Positions 9,795 to 17,820 of a stretch of 64,000 nucleotides of DNA are shown here, in pieces. Where the stretch lies: NCBI RefSeq assembly GCF_000006445.2, contig NC_006046.2, positions 744,001-808,000 on the forward strand, in the 5' to 3' direction. Numbering within the stretch: the stretch's first letter is position 1; the number at the start of each line of letters is the position of its first letter. Below the pieces are notes generated by a model, which was not told the origin of the DNA, searched no databases, and saw only the letters and a list, made by a program, of their open reading frames with translations. This DNA comes from Debaryomyces hansenii CBS767. Lineage: Eukaryota > Ascomycota > Pichiomycetes > Serinales > Debaryomycetaceae. The position numbers and the translations under genes were made by a program.

Positions 9795-10268
9795 ATCAAA
9801 TGACGTTTTCAGCTATATTTGTTAGTTGATGCCTGTGACGTAATTGATCCTCCGCTGCTATATAAGTTTTACCCCGTGAATTCTCTAGATTTACGGTTTT
9901 GTTTTCCTCATACAGCATTTTGGTTCTTAATTGTATACTTACATCGCTTGACATATTCTTTTCTCAACCGACCTACTATTCCTTATAGTTCCCTTGTTGT
10001 TTAGTTATCAACGAGATTACTAAAGAAATTTTATTTACGTCATCTGATATGTTACACAAAACCGCGGAAGTTCAACCGTTATATCTCGTGATTCGGATTT
10101 GTGTAGAATCAGATCCGGCTAGACCCTAAGTAGATATACATATAGGTTGATGTATAACGGTAGATTTATTATATGATCTGTATAGATAGATAGTACGTAC
10201 AGGATATGAATCAAATATGTATAGACATGCGGATAAGATCCATGAAATAGACTATTATTGTAGGTATT
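9795..10268 (-). promoter_or_regulatory. SKO1 upstream region with CRE-like sites
   Basis: This region lies between SKO1 (start at 9794) and the 3' end of MNS1. It contains TGACGTAA at 9836-9843, its reverse complement TTACGTCA at 10035-10042, and a partial TGACGTTT at 9801-9808. TGACGTAA is a known variant of the CRE bound by ATF/CREB proteins. Because SKO1 encodes such a protein, autoregulation is a reasonable inference. A 61-codon plus-strand frame here has no support as a gene. Confidence 0.6.
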
Positions 10269-12179
10269 CTAATCAAGATCTTGTAACATTTTGTTTAGCT
10301 TCTCCTTCTTCTCTGCCTTTGCATCTTTTAGGATTTCTGGATTCTTTTGAGCCTCCTTCATAGCCTCCTCGATAGCGGGCTTATCAGCTGGTGCAGCTTC
10401 AGGAATATTTTTCGGATCATTCTTAGGAGTGTCCTGTATTTTTTGGTCAGGAAGCTTGAAGTTGGCTTGAGGAGACTTGAGATACGGCTTATCTCTGGTC
10501 CAGTCAGTCTTGTGTAAAAGACCCAAATCGAATCTTGGAAATGGATGCGCTTCTGTGTTGAAAACATATTTGTCCAAGGGGAACTTGTTAGTATCGTCGA
10601 ATAATAAGTACAAGTATTTCAAGGTCTCAGCAAACCAGAACGATTCCATATTGTCTCTCTTTGGTGGGGGGACCTGCGTGACATCATCCAAAGAGGTGTA
10701 AGACACCTCCCCTTTTGCGTTGGTGACCTTAGTGTGCTTGAGGAAATTCTGGAAGATCTCATATCCGTATTCACGGTACTTGACGTCACCTGTAAGTCTA
10801 TATAAGTAGAATAAAGATTCGACGGTTTCAGGACGTTGCAAGTTATGTCTATCGAGTGGCTTGATGTAGAAGTCACTTTTAACCTGAGGGTTTTCGTTAA
10901 ATACTGCAATTTCAGGCGATAATCCCGATGGTACATCGTGGTACATCTTGTAGCAGGAGTAAGTCAATTCTTCACCCAACTTGAAGTCAGATTCTTTATC
11001 AGCATCCCAATTTGGTAACTTCTTAGCCTCTTTGTATGGCAACCCGTTGGTGGCCCCAACGGCCAATAATCCACCATAGAAACACACCAAGTGGTCCATT
11101 TTTGGCGATAATCCACCTCCAATTCCATGCTCTAATTCACCAATGTAGGTCAATCCATTTGGCGATGATTTTCTTACCAAGTGCTTTTTGACTCCATCTA
11201 CAGATTCACGGTACATGTCCCAATAGATAGGTTCCTGGTTGTTCGTTTGTAAGTACTGCTTCAATAAGTATTCGTAGTATGAATCACCTCTGGAGCCCAA
11301 TCTGATTAACTTACCCTGATATTTCCCGGTATCAGGTTGGACGTAAATAGGTACCAACCCATCTTGCGGCTTATTTTCATCGAGAACTTTCATCACTTTT
11401 TCAACTTTTTCCCAGAATAAGGTCTCTCCTGTTAACTTCGATAAGTATTTGAACTCCAATTGCAATGTTGCCACTTCTGCTGTAGATGACGCACCATTAT
11501 CAACATGATTCTTGATACCTTCGCCCGTCATCAAGTTCACGGAAGCATAAGGCAACCCACTGTTGCTGTCGAAACCACCCATTAACCCATTTGCCAAGTC
11601 CATGGCCTTGTCCAAGTACATATCATCCTCAGAAATGTGATGGGCCGAGAGTAACCCCCCAAGCATCCGAATTGTCGTTTCAAATACATTGACATTGTAA
11701 TCAAAATGATAGTCGAGGTCATCCTTGACGAACTTCCTGGCACGGGCCAATTGTTCAGGACAATCCATAATCATCAATGTATCCAACGAATCAACAATCA
11801 TCCATCCCAAAGGCTTGGGTCCCATGTTGCTTCCCGTTTCTTTTATAGGGTGATATACATCCTTACCCCAGGCATGATTCTCGTATGAACTCCAACTTTC
11901 CAAAAACACATCTTTCACTTCCTGTTGCTTGTCAGCCCAAGTTTTGCTACTTCCTCCAAATTCAAAGTCAAGTGCCCCTGTAGACGCATAGTAATAGATT
12001 ACGTAGAATACCAAAGACGCTATGAATCCTTTAAATAGCATTATTTTCTTCTGGTTCGTCTTACTAGTTGGTTTGTCCTTGTAATACAATGGCAATCCGT
12101 TTGATTTATTCTTAGCTTTCCACGAGCCTTTTTTCTTATTCCCAAATGTAAGCTTGTTTGTTCCAAATGAATAACTCAT
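10269..12179 (-). CDS. MNS1: ER mannosyl-oligosaccharide 1,2-alpha-mannosidase (GH47)
   Basis: 636 residues. A basic cytosolic tail precedes a single transmembrane anchor at about 47-65 (MLFKGFIASLVFYVIYYYAS), giving a type II ER membrane protein. The lumenal GH47 domain runs from about residue 85 to 550, with family motifs YENHAWGKDVYHPI, GWMIVDSLDTLMIM, FETTIRMLGGLLSAHH, RGDSYYEYLLKQ, RPETVESLFYLYR and the terminal FNTEAHP, which supplies the Ca2+-binding threonine. The enzyme trims Man9GlcNAc2 to Man8 on new glycoproteins, the timing step for quality control and ERAD. About 85 residues follow the usual end of the domain: a hydrophilic, Lys/Glu/Ala/Pro-rich tail longer than the roughly 550-residue S. 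cerevisiae enzyme would predict. Confidence 0.95.
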   Translation of the reverse strand: MSYSFGTNKLTFGNKKKGSWKAKNKSNGLPLYYKDKPTSKTNQKKIMLFKGFIASLVFYVIYYYASTGALDFEFGGSSKTWADKQQEVKDVFLESWSSYENHAWGKDVYHPIKETGSNMGPKPLGWMIVDSLDTLMIMDCPEQLARARKFVKDDLDYHFDYNVNVFETTIRMLGGLLSAHHISEDDMYLDKAMDLANGLMGGFDSNSGLPYASVNLMTGEGIKNHVDNGASSTAEVATLQLEFKYLSKLTGETLFWEKVEKVMKVLDENKPQDGLVPIYVQPDTGKYQGKLIRLGSRGDSYYEYLLKQYLQTNNQEPIYWDMYRESVDGVKKHLVRKSSPNGLTYIGELEHGIGGGLSPKMDHLVCFYGGLLAVGATNGLPYKEAKKLPNWDADKESDFKLGEELTYSCYKMYHDVPSGLSPEIAVFNENPQVKSDFYIKPLDRHNLQRPETVESLFYLYRLTGDVKYREYGYEIFQNFLKHTKVTNAKGEVSYTSLDDVTQVPPPKRDNMESFWFAETLKYLYLLFDDTNKFPLDKYVFNTEAHPFPRFDLGLLHKTDWTRDKPYLKSPQANFKLPDQKIQDTPKNDPKNIPEAAPADKPAIEEAMKEAQKNPEILKDAKAEKKEKLNKMLQDLD

Positions 12180-12310
12180 TTATAGCCTACTCTTGTCTAC
12201 TAATTAGCTATAGCAGCTATCTTCTCACTCAACAATGGATACGATTTCATGTCGGCATCCCGCGTAATATAGGCGAAAACCTCCTTACACCACACCCGTA
12301 CACTTTATAG

Positions 12311-12436
12311 AGTTAGCATCAAACGAAATACTTGCTTAATCTAATAATTATAATTGGGTGGAGTTTCTAAGACGTCTAACTTCATGAAGAGTAAGTATTC
12401 ATCGAATCTAATGTGTGTAGATGGCATATACGCACG
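12311..12436 (+). repeat. Left copy of diverged direct repeat flanking the nuclease-kinase gene
   Basis: Shared blocks, in order, with 15003-15127: AGTTAGCAT-AAA-GAAATACTTG, TTAATCTA followed by ATAATT, GTGG-GT-CT-AGA, AAGAGT, and GTAGA-CGCATATA. By eye, conservation is high in the first 25 bases and falls off later, with short indels including an 18-base gap. Both copies have the same orientation. Confidence 0.6.
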
Positions 12437-12565
12437 TCACTTGAAAGTGTGCATCCTAAGCATATTAGCGGATAGTCGAAGAAATTATCTTGCTGCGAAT
12501 TTCCTGTCAATAAAGAATATTTTGATAGTGATAACTGTGATACACTTCATGATAATGGCTATTTT

Positions 12566-12603
12566 GATTACGAACAGCTATTATGATTACGAACAGCTAT
12601 TAT
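12566..12603 (+). repeat. 19-bp perfect tandem duplication
   Basis: The unit GATTACGAACAGCTATTAT occurs twice head to tail, followed by a third GAT. It is non-coding and looks like a recent slippage or end-joining duplication. Confidence 0.9.
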
Positions 12604-12899
12604 GATCTAGAGCTTCGATGCGTGGGTTTTGTCAAATTTTACTATTAATCCATTCTATAATGGTAAGAGAGTAATTGACATGCTTTACTGTTCCTGAAAA
12701 AAATTATTATGGACAATGAAAATCTTGAAGAATCACGATTCACTTGTAATTTTCCGAATCTTCTTATTTCTGGTTATTGGAATCGTATTCCAGATCATCT
12801 GATGCATATATTTGAATATCAAATGAGAGAGAATTGCGTTACGTATAAAGGTTAAGCGACAACTTAATGTCCCATTTTTCTATTACTTTTTAGATTCCC

Positions 12900-14933
12900 T
12901 CATTCATCATCTTCATACTGCTTTGGAATTTCCTGATTAAACACTCTACATAATTTTCGGTGTTCATTATTCATACTCTTTGGGTCAGCAGTTACTGGTC
13001 TGGAACCTTTCTCAACAATATTATAATCTGAATACCCAAAATCAATAAAATAGACATTGCCTTGTGAATAAAGAATATTCCGTTCACAAATATCTCCATG
13101 AAGTATTCTACAACTATGAATGATTTTCAATTGCTCTTCGGCCTTCTCATATGTCCGTCTATCTTTGGGCAATCGATTATGTTCTCCTTTTTCAGACTCT
13201 TTATATTTTCCTTTTTCGGGCTCTATATATTTTAATATGATAAATGGCCCTAGCGCATGATAATGTTCACCTATATTGAATTTACCAAATACATATTTTT
13301 GGTCAACATAAACGTTATTGAACAACTCTTCATCTGATAGAATCTCATATGCCAGTTTCTCGCACAGATAGGCCTTGCGACAAGTGTCGTAGGTATCTGT
13401 TCGTTCAGTCCTATAATTCTTATGATCCCTTTTCGCTTTGATGGGGTCGAAGACCTTTACAATGAATTGGTCACCATCGAAAGGTTTTATAAAAAAAGCC
13501 TCTATATCTTCCTTGTTCACCTTGAAAAGTTGAGAATTGAAAGTAAATCCACATTGAACGTCGATTTCGTCAAAGCTTCCGAGTGCAATTTCAATAGCAG
13601 AAATATGCCGTCTTCTATCTTTTACTACATGATGTTCAATTGCATTAATACAATAATCCCTAAACGGTACCTCAATATTTAATGCTATTTCATCCAAATA
13701 TGACAAATACTCTTCATCTGTCTTGCGGATAAACCTATAAATCTCATTCAATCCTCTCTTAATTTCATCTAGTCGGGTCTCACTCACGGCAAAAGCTTCA
13801 TATATGTATGAAATGAGCCCACCCCTTAAAGTAAGACCTGATGAATGGCAATTTAAAACTTTATGGTTTAGAGCTATGGGCTTGCCATCATTCCATTCGG
13901 CATTCTGCTCGATTATGTCCAAAGATCTCTCGATATCCATTTCAATTAGTATCGTTGTGTATGAATCTGTTAGCATGCCTTTGTCTGTGTGATTAGAAAA
14001 CATTTCAGCCACTACTTGCTTGATGAATTTCTTCGTTTTTACATCTGTAAAGTCCAATATTTTTCTAGAGATCAAAATAGGTAATTTTTTGACTTCAACT
14101 AAAGCTAGAGACTGGTAATGTACTTTTTCAGCATATGCTACCATATCGGGATAAGAGTAGAATAAATCTTTGGATTGATGCGGTACTCTAGTTTGAACTC
14201 CAGCCTGACCGATGGCATTTACTTCTTCTACTTGTGGTTCAAAACGAAGCATCGATGCAGTGTATTCGCATATGGGTCTGAATAAATAGTTCATAAAATT
14301 GTTTTTGTATGTACTTTCAGCATTCGATCCAATGCCCGTCACAATTTTATAGTCTAGTTTAAAGCAAACTCCAAGCAATTTCGTAATTATATTTTTGCTT
14401 TCATCTTGACTAAACTTTCCTGAGAATATGTCTGTTTTCAATATAGTCTGCAAATTAGTTGCAAGTCTGGCTTCGGGAATTTCCTGCTTGAATGATTCAA
14501 ATTCAATATCTGCAAAAGTACCAATTAGATTGTTTTCTGTTGCCTCGCTCGTACTAGTACTACGGAGCGTATCAGGATTTAGTAAATCTCCATCATCACC
14601 CTGGAATTCATATTCGGTAAACGGCATAACACAAAAGAATATGAATAATTCTTTCCACTCATTCGAATGATCTCTATAATGTGATCTTATATGATCCATA
14701 TCTAAGTCCAATACATTCGTAATTTCAAACATTTTATCTAAAATCTCTCGATAGCTCACATTCTGATTATTATCGAATATTTTTCTATAGTCAAATTTAG
14801 TAATCCCGAAACTATCGATATCGATATCCATATCCATATCAGTATCAACATCAACGTCAACATCCATATCAGCATCCTCACCACCTTTTAAAATATACCG
14901 TCCAATATTCTTAGCTAAATCGTCACCGCCCAT
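12900..14933 (-). CDS. Putative PD-(D/E)XK nuclease-like / protein-kinase-like fusion protein
   Basis: 677 residues; no yeast gene name recognised. Residues 22-40 are an Asp-rich run of alternating Asp with Met/Val/Ile/Thr. Residues about 185-340 contain a restriction-endonuclease-like pattern: Asp263 (SYPDMVAY), Glu280-Val-Lys282 (LALVEVKK) and Gln306 (KQVVAEM), with a conserved-looking FRPICEY helix before it. Residues about 460-640 look like a eukaryotic-type kinase fold: a candidate VIVK-type lysine Lys493 (FIVKVFDP), helix-C Glu525, catalytic loop His612-Gly-Asp614 to Asn619 (HGDICERNIL) and Asp631-Phe-Gly (FIDFG). HGD in place of HRD recalls FunK1, choline and RIO-type kinases. REase-kinase combinations are known among Crinkler-type eukaryotic effectors, so a conflict or defence role is possible but is inference. 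It has no signal peptide or membrane segment. Both flanks are long spacers carrying a shared repeat. Confidence 0.7.
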   Translation of the reverse strand: MGGDDLAKNIGRYILKGGEDADMDVDVDVDTDMDMDIDIDSFGITKFDYRKIFDNNQNVSYREILDKMFEITNVLDLDMDHIRSHYRDHSNEWKELFIFFCVMPFTEYEFQGDDGDLLNPDTLRSTSTSEATENNLIGTFADIEFESFKQEIPEARLATNLQTILKTDIFSGKFSQDESKNIITKLLGVCFKLDYKIVTGIGSNAESTYKNNFMNYLFRPICEYTASMLRFEPQVEEVNAIGQAGVQTRVPHQSKDLFYSYPDMVAYAEKVHYQSLALVEVKKLPILISRKILDFTDVKTKKFIKQVVAEMFSNHTDKGMLTDSYTTILIEMDIERSLDIIEQNAEWNDGKPIALNHKVLNCHSSGLTLRGGLISYIYEAFAVSETRLDEIKRGLNEIYRFIRKTDEEYLSYLDEIALNIEVPFRDYCINAIEHHVVKDRRRHISAIEIALGSFDEIDVQCGFTFNSQLFKVNKEDIEAFFIKPFDGDQFIVKVFDPIKAKRDHKNYRTERTDTYDTCRKAYLCEKLAYEILSDEELFNNVYVDQKYVFGKFNIGEHYHALGPFIILKYIEPEKGKYKESEKGEHNRLPKDRRTYEKAEEQLKIIHSCRILHGDICERNILYSQGNVYFIDFGYSDYNIVEKGSRPVTADPKSMNNEHRKLCRVFNQEIPKQYEDDE
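14821..14872 (-). repeat. Asp-rich low-complexity coding repeat
   Basis: Near the start of the nuclease-kinase gene the DNA repeats six-base units such as GATATC/GACATC, encoding alternating Asp with Val, Met, Ile or Thr over about 18 codons. The tract is in frame and likely unstable in length. Confidence 0.75.
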
Positions 14934-15002
14934 TTTTATTTATTTGAATATCTTCGTCCATTTCCTCTTGTGGCACTTCTTCAATTTATAGGAAACTAAA
15001 GA

Positions 15003-15127
15003 AAGTTAGCATAAAAGAAATACTTGTTTCATAATTGTTTAATCTAGGGAATAATTGCAATTTTTTGTGGGGTGCTTAGAGTGCGAACATCACCAAGAGT
15101 TAGTGAGTAGACGCATATAAGCAAATG
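15003..15127 (+). repeat. Right copy of diverged direct repeat flanking the nuclease-kinase gene
   Basis: This is the counterpart of 12311-12436. It begins about 70 bases upstream of the nuclease-kinase start codon, so this copy sits in that gene's promoter, while the left copy sits about 130 bases upstream of the MNS1 start. The symmetry suggests that a promoter-proximal stretch was duplicated when the gene arrived, or that a gene copy was lost. Confidence 0.6.
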
Positions 15128-15935
15128 AATATTATTAGTGTAGGGTATGAAAAGGTAAGAGAATTGCATATAATGAATTTTTGGAAGGCTTACTATAATA
15201 ATTGACGAATAGCATAACAAATACCACGCTGGATAGCCTACGAAAAGTAGTGCGTATCATACAAGAATAGTAATGGAAGGTAACACAGGTTTAGAATCTC
15301 TAAATGTATTTTCAGGTGAAGAGTAAGACCATTATATATGATGACCTGGTGAATCATATTACCCGGCATTATATGCTAATGTGCAGAGTAACAATAGAAT
15401 ACGGTTGCGAAAAATGAATTAGATGGCTGCACAGATCTAGCTAGACAACAGTGGATAGTATAACAAGCACCGATGCTACACAACAAGCGATAATGTGTTG
15501 AGGTTTTAGTGCAGCAGATCATTATATAAAATCTCTCATCTCGGATTATTCTATCAAATCAATTATGAGTACTACGACTGCGCATTTACGATGTAGCAAA
15601 ATTGCAGCCAAAAGTAAATAACGCAATGACGTCTCAGGTTATGCATATCGGGATATTGAAATGTCCATCTCAAGTTTAAAGCAACCAAAGATGTGTTAAT
15701 TTCCAATAGTGCTTACCCTTGTCTCAAATTCTCATAAGATTTTCTCCAGCTATAAGGTGGAATGAACAACTGATAAACAATTTAATTTCGATGGACCAAT
15801 ATTTGTCTTATCTTACCAGAATATCATGAAATAATAATTATTGACAATCAAGAAAATGTAACTGTACCTTATTAATTTTATGATTGCTTTGCAGGCATGT
15901 AAGAACTCTCGGACTTCGGAGCAAATCCTCGATAC

Positions 15936-15974
15936 TCTCAAACTCTCAAAACCGGTAAACAGTTGAGTTTGAGA
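15936..15974 (+). promoter_or_regulatory. Inverted repeat upstream of the zinc dehydrogenase gene
   Basis: TCTCAAACTC (15936-15945) and GAGTTTGAGA (15965-15974) are perfect 10-base inverted arms with a 19-base spacer containing ACCGGT. CGGACTTCGG lies just upstream at about 15910-15919. Both lie within 190 bases of the start codon, and CGG pairs are typical Zn2Cys6 factor targets. A regulatory role is inference. Confidence 0.4.
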
Positions 15975-16039
15975 AACAGAAGCAAGCTAATACCCTAACA
16001 ATGCCCTAAACCTTTAGCAATCTAACTATCATCCAACAG

Positions 16040-16047
16040 TATATAAG
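16040..16047 (+). promoter_or_regulatory. TATA box of the zinc dehydrogenase gene
   Basis: TATATAAG lies about 55 bases before the ATG at 16097, on the coding strand and at a usual distance for a regulated yeast promoter. Confidence 0.5.
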
Positions 16048-16096
16048 ATCGCCATTTGTAATGTTTTAAGCATTTTACCTGTTAACACCAATAATA

Positions 16097-17386
16097 ATGT
16101 CTTCTACACAAAACAGTGAAAACGCTCCTATGCGCTCTGTCGTTGATACCGATTACAAGGAATCAGGTTCTGAGATGATGGCTTTGCAATGGTTCGGAAA
16201 AGAAGATGTCGCTGTCGGCAAGGTGCCTATCCCGGCCATAACTAATGACACAGACGTCATTGCCAAAGTAACAGGTACCACAATCTGTGGATCCGATTTG
16301 CACCTCTATCATGGAGAGATAATGGAATTGAAAAAAGGTGATGTGCTTGGGCATGAATGGTGTGGAATTATAGAGGATGTTGGCCCGAGTGTTCAGAACT
16401 TCAAAAAGGGGGATAGAGTTGTTTCTAGTTTTCAAATTGCTTGTGGCGAATGCTTTTATTGCAGAGATAACTTATCGTCTATGTGCGACAAAACAAGCAC
16501 ATCAAGAGTGCAAGAACTGATGTATGGGACGGCTGTCAGTGGGATCTATGGCTACTCCCATTTTACTGGTGGTTATGCTGGGGGACAGGCGGAGTACGTC
16601 CGTGCTCCGCGTGCTGATTACAACTTATTGAAGATACCTGATAAAGTGCCTGATGAGAAGGCATTATACTTATCTGACATTGTTCCTACATCCTATCATA
16701 GCGTGGTTTGTGCCGATGTTAAGAAAGGAGATACCGTAGCTATTTGGGGCTTAGGACCAATTGGGTTATGTGCCTTAAGATGGGCACAGCTTAGAGGTGC
16801 TAAGAGGGTTGTTGGTATTGATAATGTTGAAAGTCGCTTGGCTAAAGCTCAATCCATGGGATGCAAGGTTCTTAACTTCAAAGATATAGATGTAGTTAAA
16901 GAAATTCTTAACATTGTGCCAGGAGGAGTAGACTCGAGTATTGATGCTGCCGGATTTCGTTACGCAAACAAGTTGACGCATAATATTCAGCGGACTCTTG
17001 GACTTGAGACAGATACGTCTGAGGTTATAAACGAGGCCATAAAAGCTACCAGAAAGTTTGGAACTATTGCTTTGGTGGCAGATTACGCAGGATTCGCAAA
17101 CCAGTTTTTAATTGGGGGTTTAATGGAAAAAGGTATCACCTTGAGAGGATGTGGACAGGCTCCTGTACAGAAATATTGGCATGAGCTATTGGAGAAGGTT
17201 GAGGCTGGTCTTTTCGATCCTACATTTATTTTGACTCATAGGTTTCCAATCGAAGAGTTTAAGGAATTATATCAAGCTTTCGATAAAAAGAAAGGAGGAA
17301 TCGGAAAGGTCTTTGTTCAGACTAGATTTTCTTCACCTCCTTCTGAAGGAACACCTTCTTTGTCACATGTAAATGAACTTTTGTGA
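16097..17386 (+). CDS. Zinc-dependent alcohol/formaldehyde dehydrogenase-like protein (MDR family)
   Basis: 429 residues of the medium-chain zinc alcohol dehydrogenase superfamily. Catalytic zinc ligands are in TICGSDLHLYHG and GHEWCG. The structural-zinc loop is CGECFYCRDNLSSMC. The nucleotide-binding turn is WGLGPIG at about residues 217-223, followed by an acidic VVGIDN that points to NAD. GYSHFTGGYAGGQAEYVR and the long insertion with ETDTSEVINEAIKATRKFG are features of glutathione-independent formaldehyde dehydrogenase-like fungal enzymes. The first 25-30 residues are extra, Ser-rich and not obviously a targeting signal. It stands alone between long spacers, with its own TATA box. The substrate cannot be told from sequence. 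Confidence 0.85.
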   Translation: MSSTQNSENAPMRSVVDTDYKESGSEMMALQWFGKEDVAVGKVPIPAITNDTDVIAKVTGTTICGSDLHLYHGEIMELKKGDVLGHEWCGIIEDVGPSVQNFKKGDRVVSSFQIACGECFYCRDNLSSMCDKTSTSRVQELMYGTAVSGIYGYSHFTGGYAGGQAEYVRAPRADYNLLKIPDKVPDEKALYLSDIVPTSYHSVVCADVKKGDTVAIWGLGPIGLCALRWAQLRGAKRVVGIDNVESRLAKAQSMGCKVLNFKDIDVVKEILNIVPGGVDSSIDAAGFRYANKLTHNIQRTLGLETDTSEVINEAIKATRKFGTIALVADYAGFANQFLIGGLMEKGITLRGCGQAPVQKYWHELLEKVEAGLFDPTFILTHRFPIEEFKELYQAFDKKKGGIGKVFVQTRFSSPPSEGTPSLSHVNELL

Positions 17387-17820
17387 AATGAATATCTGTT
17401 TATTTGAATAACACATAACTTATGTATTTACTTCTGTAGAGACTATAGTAGTTTGAAAGTACCATATAAGAATTGTAATATACCTACTCAAAAAAAAATT
17501 ATTATCTATCTAAAGGAAGTCATCATCATCATCATAATATTCACCCTCGTCAGATTCATCGGCTAATTGTTCGAAATTAACCTTATATCTTAACATTTCA
17601 ATACAACAGGGATAAGCATAGTACTTTCATATATCGTGAAATCAATTCTTTTATTCATGGTATGAGAGGAAGCAATACTTTGCCCTGCTGTAATAGATTC
17701 TCTCTAGACAATCGAAAAAGAGGTGTATTAATATACCTAACTGCCTACTTATCTTTTTAAAACACTGTTGATTATATGTGTAGCATACAAAACGATATAC
17801 CTATCTGAGTAATACATTAC
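17387..17820. other. Convergent 3' spacer
   Basis: 434 bases between the convergent dehydrogenase and Rds1-like genes. A CAT-trinucleotide run (about 17520-17535) next to CCTCGTCAGATTCATC would encode an acidic His/Asp-type stretch on the minus strand. It could be a remnant of a lost gene, but there is too little to call one. Confidence 0.45.

Larger units (their letters stand above)
12180..12899. other. Gene-poor spacer holding the left copy of a diverged direct repeat
   Basis: 720 bases separate MNS1 from the nuclease-kinase gene. Positions 12311-12436 resemble 15003-15127. Positions 12566-12603 are a perfect tandem duplication of a 19-bp unit (GATTACGAACAGCTATTAT). An 83-codon plus-strand frame at 12354-12605 overlaps both repeats and shows no protein features, so I do not call it. 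The MNS1 promoter must lie at the left end. Confidence 0.65.
14934..16096. other. Long spacer with the right repeat copy and the dehydrogenase promoter
   Basis: About 1.16 kb without a gene between two divergent genes, the nuclease-kinase (minus) and the zinc dehydrogenase (plus). The left end carries the repeat copy 15003-15127. The right end carries a TATA element and an inverted repeat. The middle (about 15130-15890) is unique AT-rich sequence with no open frame. A TATATAAA at about 15523-15530 is not followed by a gene. Confidence 0.6.

Noticed and set aside
12354..12605. 83-codon plus-strand frame in the MNS1 upstream spacer
   Set aside because: It overlaps the direct repeat and the 19-bp tandem duplication, and has no domain, signal peptide or clear promoter.
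15490..15890. Possible solo LTR (TGTGTTG start and internal TATATAAA)
   Set aside because: No matching CAACA-type end, target-site duplication or second copy could be found in the window.
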